A DNA stretch of 64,000 bases from an uncultured Pelagibacteraceae bacterium (GTDB taxonomy: Bacteria; Pseudomonadota; Alphaproteobacteria; Pelagibacterales; Pelagibacteraceae): the NCBI GenBank assembly GCA_902592375.1, contig CACJEG010000003.1:85327-149326 (forward strand), written 5' to 3'. Every line of letters starts with the position of its first letter. The first letter of the stretch is position 1. Of this stretch, positions 46,088-53,431 are shown one piece after another. The notes beneath the pieces were generated by a model. The model was not told where the DNA came from and searched no databases. It saw only the letters and a list, made by a program, of their open reading frames with translations. The translations under genes and the position numbers were made by a program.

Positions 46088-46585
46088 ATGAGAACAATAG
46101 ATAACATTAACGATCTTAACAAGTCTGATTTTTTGTCTGTATTTGGTAATGTTTTTGAAAAAACTGAATCAGTTGCTATAGAAGCTTTTGAGTCAAGACC
46201 ATTTAAAAACTTCGAAGATATTGTGTTTAAAATGCTAGATATTTATGAAAATTACGAAAAGAATAAAATTTTAGAGATTTTAAATGCACATCCTGAGCTT
46301 GCTGTAGCAAAAAAAATGACCTCTGAATCTATATCAGAACAGGCCTCTGCAAAATTAAACCAATGTTCTAATGATGAATATGAGGAATTTAAAAAATTAA
46401 ATGCAGAATATAAAAAAAAGTTTAATTTTCCTTTTATAATTGCCGTAAAAGGTAAAGATAAAAATGAAATTTTGAATAATTTTAGACAAAGAATACAAAG
46501 TGATGTAGAAAGTGAATTCCTTGAAGCAAAAAAACAAGTAAAAAAAATCGCAACCTTTCGTTTGAATGAAATAAACAAAAAATGA
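46088..46585 (+). CDS. uraD: OHCU decarboxylase
   Basis: UraD decarboxylates 2-oxo-4-hydroxy-4-carboxy-5-ureidoimidazoline to S-allantoin. The 165-residue, mostly helical protein has the diagnostic HPELA motif (His68 in LNAHPELA), FESRPF (35-40, aligned with the substrate-binding segment) and FIIAVKGKDKNEIL with the final RI-x-x-D-x-x-SEF block. It is the first gene of the uraD-alc-allA-puuE operon, which diverges from hiuH. HiuH and UraD act on consecutive unstable intermediates. It overlaps the next gene by 4 bases. Confidence 0.94.
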   Translation: MRTIDNINDLNKSDFLSVFGNVFEKTESVAIEAFESRPFKNFEDIVFKMLDIYENYEKNKILEILNAHPELAVAKKMTSESISEQASAKLNQCSNDEYEEFKKLNAEYKKKFNFPFIIAVKGKDKNEILNNFRQRIQSDVESEFLEAKKQVKKIATFRLNEINKK

Positions 46586-47568
46586 AAAAATTTATAAGTG
46601 CAAAAATGATTAACTTAGCAGATCCAAGAATTGGATCTAAAGTTATATTTAAGACTGATGATTTTTTTGCAGCTGCTCATAGAATATTAAACATCGAAAC
46701 TCCAGTTTTTAAAGATGGACTATTTGACAAACATGGTAAATGGATGGATGGATGGGAAACAAGGAGAAGAAGATCAAAAGGTTTTGATTATTTAATTTTA
46801 AAACTTGGTAAACCTGGAAAGATATTTGATATAGACATTGACACAACACACTTCAATGGAAACCAACCCACACATGCTTCGTTAGAGGGCTGCTTAAGTA
46901 AAACAAAGCCTAATAAGAAAACAAAATGGATTTCTTTACTGAGCAAAAAAAAACTTGGGCCAAGCCGAAACCATAGCTTCAAATCAAAAAACAAATCTGT
47001 TTTTAATTATATAAGACTAAACATTTTTCCAGATGGTGGAGTTGCAAGAATAAGACTTTATGGAAAAATTGAAATGGAAAAAAACTTTTTAAGTAACAAA
47101 ACTATCAACCTTACATCTGTTTTAAATGGCGCTTCAATTGTTGGTTGTAATAATGAACATTTTGGCAGGGCTGAAAATATCATAGCACCTGGTAAAGGAA
47201 AAAATATGGGAGATGGTTGGGAAACAAGAAGAAGTAGAGGAAAAAACTTTGATTGGCTTATAATAAAATTTGGAAAACCAGGATTAATAAAAAAACTAGA
47301 GATAGATACCCATCATTTTAAAGGAAACTATCCCGATAGTTGTTCAATTCAAACCGCAAGCATTTCAAAAGATCTGTCCAATAAATCAATTGTCAATAAT
47401 TCAAAAAATTGGAAGTTTATTTTAAATAAGTCAAAACTCTCAGCTCACAAGAAACATATTTTTAAAAAATTCTTAATTAAAAGAAGTAAGGAAAATTATC
47501 TTAAAATAAATATCTATCCAGACGGTGGAATTTCAAGAATAAGGGCATTTGGAAATTTTGTGAAATGA
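46582..47568 (+). CDS. alc: Allantoicase
   Basis: Alc hydrolyses allantoate to ureidoglycolate and urea. The 328-residue protein is an internal duplication, as expected for this family. Each half contains a DGWETRR-x-R-x-x-x-FD motif (about residues 54-67 and 212-225), followed by a hydrophobic strand, a GKPG turn, a DT-H-F-x-GN-x-P block and a C-terminal NIFPDGG-x-ARIR or NIYPDGG-x-SRIR motif. These are the two jelly-roll repeats of allantoicase. It lies between uraD and allA with 4-base overlaps. The products link to the next gene, whose enzyme releases the second urea. Confidence 0.95.
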   Translation: MKKFISAKMINLADPRIGSKVIFKTDDFFAAAHRILNIETPVFKDGLFDKHGKWMDGWETRRRRSKGFDYLILKLGKPGKIFDIDIDTTHFNGNQPTHASLEGCLSKTKPNKKTKWISLLSKKKLGPSRNHSFKSKNKSVFNYIRLNIFPDGGVARIRLYGKIEMEKNFLSNKTINLTSVLNGASIVGCNNEHFGRAENIIAPGKGKNMGDGWETRRSRGKNFDWLIIKFGKPGLIKKLEIDTHHFKGNYPDSCSIQTASISKDLSNKSIVNNSKNWKFILNKSKLSAHKKHIFKKFLIKRSKENYLKINIYPDGGISRIRAFGNFVK

Positions 47569-48056
47569 AAGTAATAAAAGCAAAAAAAATTACTAAAAAA
47601 AATTTTTCTAAATTTGGTCAATTAATAGATACGTCAAAAAAAAATCCTATAAATATTAATGATGGATATGCAAAAAGATTTGATAATTTGATAAATTTAG
47701 ATGCATCTAAAAACAAAGGGAAAGCAATTGTTAGTATTTTTAAAGCAAAAAAAAGAAGGTTTCCTATGAAAATTGATATGATGGAAAAACATCCTTTAGG
47801 AAGCCAAGCCTTTATACCTATGGAAGATACAAAATTTTTAGTGTTTGTAGCACCAAAAGGAGATAAACCAGATGTAAATAAAATCCAATCCTTTTTAGTC
47901 CCAAAACAAACTGGGGTTAATTACAATGCTGGTATTTGGCACTTTCCGTTGATTTCTATGAAAAATATGAATTTCCTAATTGTTGATAGAAAAGGAAAAG
48001 GAAACAATCTCGTCATTTATAAATTTAAAAAAGATAAAATTATTTTGAAAAAATGA
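47565..48056 (+). CDS. allA: Ureidoglycolate lyase
   Basis: AllA cleaves ureidoglycolate to glyoxylate and urea. The 163-residue cupin-like protein has the FGQLIDTSK region near the N-terminus. MMEKHPLGSQAFIPM (about residues 73-87) contains the metal- or substrate-binding HPLGSQ motif, and GVNYNAGIWHFPL (about 125-137) has the G-x-WH signature. It follows allantoicase with a 4-base overlap and is followed by puuE with a 4-base overlap. It completes the path from urate to glyoxylate, which can enter central carbon metabolism. No urease gene is visible in the window. Confidence 0.92.
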   Translation: MKVIKAKKITKKNFSKFGQLIDTSKKNPININDGYAKRFDNLINLDASKNKGKAIVSIFKAKKRRFPMKIDMMEKHPLGSQAFIPMEDTKFLVFVAPKGDKPDVNKIQSFLVPKQTGVNYNAGIWHFPLISMKNMNFLIVDRKGKGNNLVIYKFKKDKIILKK

Positions 48057-48952
48057 AAAAAAAATACCCAAGAGATTTGGTGGGATATGGTTCCCAAAAA
48101 GTTAAAGTAAAGTGGCCTGGTAATGCTAAGTTAGCTTTGCAATTTGTACTTAATTACGAGGAGGGAGCAGAGAATTGTACTCTTCATGGTGATAAAACTT
48201 CAGAGGTATTTTTATCAGAAATTATAGGGGCAAAACCAATTAAAGGTCGACACTTAAATATGGAGTCAATTTATGAATATGGATCAAGAAGAGGGTTTTG
48301 GAGAATTCATGATCTATTTAATAAAAAGAAAATTCCACTCACTATTTTTGGAGTTGGTATGGCATTGGAAAGAAATAAAGAAGTTTGTTCGGCTATAAAA
48401 AAAGCAAATTATGAAGTTGCTAGTCATGGGTGGAGATGGATTGACTATCAAAATGTATCAAAGAAAAAAGAAAAGAATGATATGAAGCTTGCAGTCAAAT
48501 CTATAAAAAAGATTTTTGGTGATCAACCTGCTGGTTGGTACACAGGCAGGTGTAGCGAAAATACTTTAGATTTAGTAATTGATAATGGTAGTTTTTTATA
48601 CTGTAGCGACACATACAGTGATGATCTTCCTTACTGGATAAAAAAAGGTAATAAAAAACAACTAATGGTTCCTTACACGCTTGATAACAATGATATGAGG
48701 TTTGCAACCAATCAAGGATTTAATTCTGGTGAACAATTTTACAATTATTTAAAAGATAGTTTCGATGCACTTTATGAGGAAGGAAAAACTTCACCAAAGA
48801 TGATGTCGGTTGGTCTGCATTGTAGATTAATTGGAAGACCAGGTAGAATACAGTCTCTTAAAAAATTTTTAAATTACATCACAAAATTTAAGGATATTTG
48901 GATCTGCAGAAGAGTAGATATAGCTAAACATTGGATAAAAAATTATAGTTAA
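48053..48952 (+). CDS. puuE: Allantoinase PuuE (polysaccharide-deacetylase fold)
   Basis: PuuE hydrolyses allantoin to allantoate and belongs to the cofactor-independent, carbohydrate-esterase-4-like group rather than the amidohydrolase allantoinases. The 299-residue protein starts with YPRDLVGYG, has the LNYEEGAE block near residue 34, and has SHGWRWIDY near residue 122, as in polysaccharide deacetylases. GWYTGRCSENT follows near residue 161, then a C-terminal GLHCRLIGRPGR motif. It ends the uraD-alc-allA-puuE operon. Although it comes last in the operon, it acts before alc in the pathway. Confidence 0.93.
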   Translation: MKKKYPRDLVGYGSQKVKVKWPGNAKLALQFVLNYEEGAENCTLHGDKTSEVFLSEIIGAKPIKGRHLNMESIYEYGSRRGFWRIHDLFNKKKIPLTIFGVGMALERNKEVCSAIKKANYEVASHGWRWIDYQNVSKKKEKNDMKLAVKSIKKIFGDQPAGWYTGRCSENTLDLVIDNGSFLYCSDTYSDDLPYWIKKGNKKQLMVPYTLDNNDMRFATNQGFNSGEQFYNYLKDSFDALYEEGKTSPKMMSVGLHCRLIGRPGRIQSLKKFLNYITKFKDIWICRRVDIAKHWIKNYS

Positions 48953-48960
48953 AATTTTTA

Positions 48961-49284
48961 TTATTGTTCCGCAGCTATAGAAGTATAGTGAGCAACCGCT
49001 TCTATTTCCTCATCAGTCAGTATACCCTCCATTGCGGGCATTACTCCTATACCGTTTCTAACTGCCATTAAAATTCTTTGAATATCAGGTCTAATTTCAT
49101 TTAAATTTGGACCAACCATTGCGTTCGATCCAGCATCAGTAAGCATATGGCATGCTGCACAATTTCCGGCCTCCAGAAAAACTTCTTTTCCCTTATTAAA
49201 CAATTCATCAGCATTAACGTGCGTTAATGATAAAAATATCAAAAATAATGATGTACCAAAGAAATTTAAAAATAATTTTTTCAC
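48961..49284 (-). CDS. Small periplasmic c-type cytochrome, candidate PuuD electron acceptor
   Basis: This 107-residue protein has a signal peptide (about residues 1-25, ending VNADEL) and one heme c motif CAACH (Cys42, Cys45, His46). The class I fold continues with GPNLNEIRPD, a methionine-rich stretch (GVMPAME) likely to hold the axial Met, and an EEIEAVAHYTS helix at the C-terminus. It matches the size and layout of the cytochrome c domain that other bacteria fuse to PuuD. It is convergent with puuE, 9 bases away. The link to PuuD is inferred from the missing domain there. Confidence 0.9.
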   Translation of the reverse strand: MKKLFLNFFGTSLFLIFLSLTHVNADELFNKGKEVFLEAGNCAACHMLTDAGSNAMVGPNLNEIRPDIQRILMAVRNGIGVMPAMEGILTDEEIEAVAHYTSIAAEQ

Positions 49285-49327
49285 ATAAATTTGGTATCAT
49301 AATTAAAAAAATTTAAAAAGGAGAATT

Positions 49328-49615
49328 ATGAAAGCTTATTGGGTTGCAAATTATACTGAAATAAAAGACGACGAACGACTTAAAAAATACGCCGTTAAAG
49401 CAAAAGAAGCGGTTGAAAAATATTCTGGTAAAATAATAGCGAGAAGCGCAAATAATGTAACTTTAGAAGGAAGAGAAATGGTAAGAGTAGCTCTTGCAGA
49501 ATTTCCTGATATTGAAACAGCAAAAAATTGTTACAATTCTGAGGAGTATGTCGAAGCTAGAAAACATTTAGAAAATAATGCTACTAGAGAACACATAATT
49601 TTTGAGGGAATGTAA
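49328..49615 (+). CDS. DUF1330 family protein
   Basis: This 95-residue protein is a dimeric alpha+beta barrel-type (ferredoxin-like) small protein of the DUF1330 family. The pattern includes KAYWVANYTEIKDDERLKKY, IIARS, LEGREMVRVALAEFPDIETAKNCYNSEEY (split in the family alignment into EG, R-x-x-x-x-FPD and A-x-x-x-Y-x-SEEY). It has an excellent Shine-Dalgarno sequence (AAGGAG near 49318-49323). The function is not known. It diverges from the cytochrome c gene across 43 bases and is convergent with the DNA glycosylase gene. Confidence 0.83.
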   Translation: MKAYWVANYTEIKDDERLKKYAVKAKEAVEKYSGKIIARSANNVTLEGREMVRVALAEFPDIETAKNCYNSEEYVEARKHLENNATREHIIFEGM

Positions 49616-49627
49616 GCTAATAAAGAT

Positions 49628-50263
49628 TTAATATTGAATAGGTTCTGGATCTATACTTCTCCATAAATACCAAGTTGCAACAGAGCAGTAAGGGGAAAAT
49701 TTTTTGTTTAGATATTTCACATAACTTTCTGGTGGTAGATATTTTTTATTAAAATTTTTTGAAATAGCTCTTAACAAACCAATATCTTGGATTGGCCAAA
49801 TATTAGGACGATTATAAGTAAATAACAAAATCATTTCTGCTGACCATCTTCCAATTTGTCTTAATTGAGACAGATAAATTATAGCATCTTCATCAGACAT
49901 TTTCGAAATAAGTCTTGGATTAAACTCTTTACTTAATATTTTTTGGGCTAAACTTTTTATTCCTTTTACTTTCTGTCTACTGAGACCACAACTTTTGAGC
50001 TGAATAGTAGATAATTTGCTAACTGTTTTTGCATTAATTTTATTTTTACATTTTTTCTTAAATTTTAAAAAAACTGAATTAGCAGCAGCAACACTAATTT
50101 GTTGACCAATTATGCTTTTACATAGAGAGAAAAAAACATCTTTTCTTGATGTTAAAACTGTTTCTGAAGGAGATTTGTATTTTTTAATTAAAGAGTACAT
50201 AGTTTTATCTTTTGCAGATAAATATTTTTTTGCTTTATTCCAATATGATGGGGTTTTACTCAT
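49628..50263 (-). CDS. DNA-3-methyladenine glycosylase II (AlkA-like, HhH-GPD)
   Basis: This 211-residue base-excision repair glycosylase has the HhH-GPD fold. A helix-hairpin-helix segment LRQIGRWSAEMILLF (about residues 132-146) is followed by WPIQDIGLLRAI, which carries the catalytic aspartate. SIIGQQISVAAANSVFLKF lies near residue 50. This is shorter than E. coli AlkA (282 residues) because the N-terminal domain is absent, and it is similar to compact alkylbase glycosylases. The final WYLWRSIDPEPIQY block is also typical. Its start overlaps the upstream EamA gene by 8 bases. Confidence 0.87.
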   Translation of the reverse strand: MSKTPSYWNKAKKYLSAKDKTMYSLIKKYKSPSETVLTSRKDVFFSLCKSIIGQQISVAAANSVFLKFKKKCKNKINAKTVSKLSTIQLKSCGLSRQKVKGIKSLAQKILSKEFNPRLISKMSDEDAIIYLSQLRQIGRWSAEMILLFTYNRPNIWPIQDIGLLRAISKNFNKKYLPPESYVKYLNKKFSPYCSVATWYLWRSIDPEPIQY

Positions 50264-51137
50264 GTCTAGAAACAGATAACTTTTTTTTCAAGTACATTTC
50301 TCTTCTAAATATAATAACAGATGAAACTATAACTAATAAGGCACCTAATAATGTTTTAGAAGTTGGTATTTCGTTCCAAATAAAATATCCAAATATTATA
50401 GCAAAGACTAAACCAAGATATTTTAAAGGGGAAACCAAACTTACTTCTGAGTATTTGTAAGATTGCGATAACCATAAATTTGCAAGACCACCTAATATTC
50501 CAACCATTGATAACAAAAATAAATCTAGTAAACTTGGCAAAATCCATCCCTGATAAAAAGATAAAAAACTTAAAAGCATTATCGAGAATGAAAAGAAAAA
50601 ACTAATTAACCAAGCAGGCTCGGTTGATGATAATTTTCTTATAGCAATAGCAACGTAAGATAGACCTAAGCAAAAAATTATTGGATAAATATAATATAAA
50701 TTTAAAGAGCTAAAACCTGGTTCAGTGATGAAAATTATACCAACAAATCCAACTAGGACCGCTAACCATCGATAAATACCAACTTTTTCTTTTAATAAAA
50801 AAATTGAAAATATTGTTATAAATATTGGTGCTGCAAAAGAAATACTTACAACTGTTGCTAAAGGTAGATTTCTTAATGCTATAAATATAGAAACCAAAGC
50901 AATTAATCCTGCTAAACATCTTTTAAAATGAAGAAATGGTCTCGTTGTTTTGTAAAAATCTAAATATCTATCTTTAGGAATAAGAAATAAAATTGGAATT
51001 ATTCCACAAAATCCTCTGAAAAATAATACTTGTCCAACGGGATAATCCTCAGACCATTTTACAATGACATCCATAAGTGAAAATGCACATACCGATATGA
51101 ACATGTAAAAAAAGCCTAATTGATTTTTTGATAGCAT
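50256..51137 (-). CDS. EamA/DMT-family transporter
   Basis: This 293-residue protein has ten hydrophobic helices arranged as two EamA repeats (about residues 1-140 and 150-290). VILF-x-RG-type features, such as GQVLFFRGFCGIIP near residue 36 and ATVVSISFAAPIF near 94, support the drug/metabolite transporter superfamily. The substrate is unknown; family members export amino acids, metabolites or nucleosides. It is co-directional with the glycosylase gene and divergent from msrA across 34 bases. No substrate clue comes from the context. Confidence 0.8.
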   Translation of the reverse strand: MLSKNQLGFFYMFISVCAFSLMDVIVKWSEDYPVGQVLFFRGFCGIIPILFLIPKDRYLDFYKTTRPFLHFKRCLAGLIALVSIFIALRNLPLATVVSISFAAPIFITIFSIFLLKEKVGIYRWLAVLVGFVGIIFITEPGFSSLNLYYIYPIIFCLGLSYVAIAIRKLSSTEPAWLISFFFSFSIMLLSFLSFYQGWILPSLLDLFLLSMVGILGGLANLWLSQSYKYSEVSLVSPLKYLGLVFAIIFGYFIWNEIPTSKTLLGALLVIVSSVIIFRREMYLKKKLSVSRHE

Positions 51138-51171
51138 ATGATTAACTTTAGATTAATTAAGTTAATTATCA

Positions 51172-51615
51172 ATGGAAATAGCAATTTTAGGATTAGGATG
51201 TTTTTGGGGACCAGAAATTAAGTTTAGTAAACTTGATGGAGTTATAAAAACAGAAGTAGGTTATTGTGGAGGTCATAATGCTGAAACCAATTACAAAGAA
51301 GTATGTACAGGTACAACAAATCATGCAGAAGTAGTAAAATTAGATTTTGATCCTAAAGTAATATCTTACGAGAAAATTCTTGAATATTTTTTTGAAATTC
51401 ATGATCCAACAACCTTAAATTCTCAAGGGCCAGATTTCGGAACTCAATATAGAAGTGAAATATTTTATTTAAATGATCAGCAAAAAATTACTGCTGAAAA
51501 AATGATAGAAAAAGAAAACATCAAATTATCAGGAAAAGTAGTAACAAAAACTTCTTTAGTTAAAAATTATTGCCCAGCTGAAGAGTATCATCAACGATAT
51601 TTGGAAAAAAGATAA
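51172..51615 (+). CDS. msrA: Peptide methionine-S-sulfoxide reductase MsrA
   Basis: MsrA repairs oxidised methionine in proteins. The 147-residue protein starts near the catalytic motif GCFWGPE, with nucleophile Cys10. VGYCGGHN follows, then HAEVVKLDFDP around residues 44-54. The DPTTLNSQGPDFGTQYRS block precedes a C-terminal NYCPAEEYHQRYLEK segment that carries the resolving cysteine. The glycine after the FWG motif is replaced by proline, a minor change. It is shorter than E. coli MsrA because N- and C-terminal extensions are absent. It is followed by the sulfurtransferase gene after one base. Confidence 0.94.
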   Translation: MEIAILGLGCFWGPEIKFSKLDGVIKTEVGYCGGHNAETNYKEVCTGTTNHAEVVKLDFDPKVISYEKILEYFFEIHDPTTLNSQGPDFGTQYRSEIFYLNDQQKITAEKMIEKENIKLSGKVVTKTSLVKNYCPAEEYHQRYLEKR

Positions 51616-51616
51616 A

Positions 51617-52429
51617 ATGTCTTTAGTTGATACAAGTTGGTTAGAAAATAATATTGATAAAGTAAAAATTATTGATTGCTCATGGCATATGCCTCAAGCT
51701 CAAAGAAACGGTTTTGAGGAATATACAGAGGAACATATTCCAAATGCTATTTTTTTTGATTTAGATAAAAATTCCAAATTAGATACTGATTTACCACATA
51801 TGCTTACCGATACTAAATCTTGGGAAAAAATAATGAGCAATATGGGTATAGAAAATAATGATCGAATAGTAGTTTACGATAACTCTGATGTTATTAGCTC
51901 TTGTAGATGTTGGTACAATTTAATTTATTATGGACATGACCCTAAACTAGTTCATGTTCTAGATGGTGGATTAAAAAAATGGAAAAAAGAAAATAAATCT
52001 ACAAATAATAAAGAAGTGACCACTCAAACTTCTAAGTATACATGTAAAGAAAATAAAGAACTTGTTAAAAATAAAAAACAAATAGATGAAAATATTGATA
52101 CAGGAAAATTTAATGTTGTTGATGCAAGAAGTAGAGAAAGATTTGAAGGTAAAGTTGCTGAACCAAGGAAAGGTCTTAGAAGTGGTTCTATAAAAAATTC
52201 TTTTTGCCTCCCCTTTTCTGAATTAATTAACGAAGACCACACTTTCGTTAGTAAAGACAAAATACTTGAAAAGTTTAAGTCATTTAAATTTGACCATGAT
52301 AAAAACATAGTATTTTCATGTGGTTCTGGAGTGACCGCAAGTGTTTTGGCACTAGCTTATTCTTTAATAAATGCTAAATATATGCCGACCATCTACGACG
52401 GCTCTTGGGCTGAGTATGGAAAAAACTAA
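51617..52429 (+). CDS. sseA: 3-mercaptopyruvate / thiosulfate sulfurtransferase
   Basis: This 270-residue protein has two rhodanese domains. The N-terminal domain has VDTSWLENNI, IIDCSWHMP and HIPNAIFFDLD. The C-terminal domain has VVDARSRERFEG and the catalytic loop VFSCGSGVTAS with nucleophile Cys235. CGSGVTA is typical of SseA-type mercaptopyruvate sulfurtransferases rather than thiosulfate-specific rhodaneses. It follows msrA after one base and precedes the RND adaptor gene by two bases. Its role is likely sulfur transfer or cysteine breakdown in the cytosol. Confidence 0.87.
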   Translation: MSLVDTSWLENNIDKVKIIDCSWHMPQAQRNGFEEYTEEHIPNAIFFDLDKNSKLDTDLPHMLTDTKSWEKIMSNMGIENNDRIVVYDNSDVISSCRCWYNLIYYGHDPKLVHVLDGGLKKWKKENKSTNNKEVTTQTSKYTCKENKELVKNKKQIDENIDTGKFNVVDARSRERFEGKVAEPRKGLRSGSIKNSFCLPFSELINEDHTFVSKDKILEKFKSFKFDHDKNIVFSCGSGVTASVLALAYSLINAKYMPTIYDGSWAEYGKN

Positions 52430-52431
52430 CT

Positions 52432-53427
52432 ATGAAAACATCAACAAAAATTACAAGCGTAGTAATTATTTTTTTTCTTATAATTGCAACAGTGATTATC
52501 GGAAGAACAATGATCGGAAATCATTTCAAAAAAAAATTCAGTAAAAGACCACCTCCTGGAATAATAGTGACTACTACTCAAGAAAGAGTTTTTGAAAATG
52601 TTGTTAGTACCTATGGGACTGCAACTCCAATTCAAACACAATCATTTAAAATTGAAAAATATGAAATATTGAAACCCATAAATTATAATCAAAAAGTTAA
52701 AAAGGGCGATGTAATTGCTGATCTTAAAAATCGAAAAGTAATTGCTCAATTTGATGGTGTTATTGGAAAAAGAGAATTTTCGGAAGATATAGAGGTTTCA
52801 AAATCTTCAATATTAATAAATCTTGAAGATACTAGCTCAATATATTGTGATGTAGATATACCTGAAATTTTTGTACCATTTATTAAAGTTGGTCTGCCAG
52901 TTGATATTAAATTTTCTGGATATAAAAATAAAATTTATAAAGGTGAAGTAGACTCATTTGCTAGCAGGATAAGTGAAGATACAAGAGCTTTAGCAACAAG
53001 AATTAAGATGGATAATTCATCAGGTGAAATATTACCTGGCTCATTTTTAGAAATATCAATTAAATATGATGTAAGAAATGGCTTAAGTGCTCCCGACACT
53101 AGTACAATTGTCGAGGGTGAAAATGTTTTTATTTATAAAGTAGATGAAAAAAATAAAGTAATGAAAACAAAGGTAACCATTGGTGATAGATACTTAGGCT
53201 TTGTGGAAATATTAGATGGATTAAATTATGGAGATAAAATTGTTGCAGAAGGAACAAAAAAAGTAAGACCAAATTTAATAATCAGACCTATAGAGAAAGG
53301 TGCTAAAAAAAAACAAGGAAATTCTAGCTGGGGTAAAAAAGATAAATCAAAAAAAGCTGAAGAAAAAAAAGGTAAATTTGATTGGTTGAAAAATATTTTT
53401 AAAAAATCAGATAAAGAGAAAAAATAA
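52432..53427 (+). CDS. RND efflux pump periplasmic adaptor (membrane fusion protein)
   Basis: This 331-residue protein has an N-terminal membrane anchor (residues 9-28). A short, HlyD-like lipoyl and beta-barrel region follows, with GDVIADLKNRKVIAQFDGVIGK near residue 90 and VGLPVDIKFSGYK near 150. The coiled-coil hairpin is nearly absent, so it is a compact adaptor. The last 45 residues are highly lysine-rich (KKKQGNSSWGKKDKSKKAE and onward), unusual for this family. It is followed by the pump gene after 4 bases. No TolC-type outer-membrane channel gene is nearby, so that component must be elsewhere or not used. Confidence 0.84.
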   Translation: MKTSTKITSVVIIFFLIIATVIIGRTMIGNHFKKKFSKRPPPGIIVTTTQERVFENVVSTYGTATPIQTQSFKIEKYEILKPINYNQKVKKGDVIADLKNRKVIAQFDGVIGKREFSEDIEVSKSSILINLEDTSSIYCDVDIPEIFVPFIKVGLPVDIKFSGYKNKIYKGEVDSFASRISEDTRALATRIKMDNSSGEILPGSFLEISIKYDVRNGLSAPDTSTIVEGENVFIYKVDEKNKVMKTKVTIGDRYLGFVEILDGLNYGDKIVAEGTKKVRPNLIIRPIEKGAKKKQGNSSWGKKDKSKKAEEKKGKFDWLKNIFKKSDKEKK

Positions 53428-53431
53428 TTAA

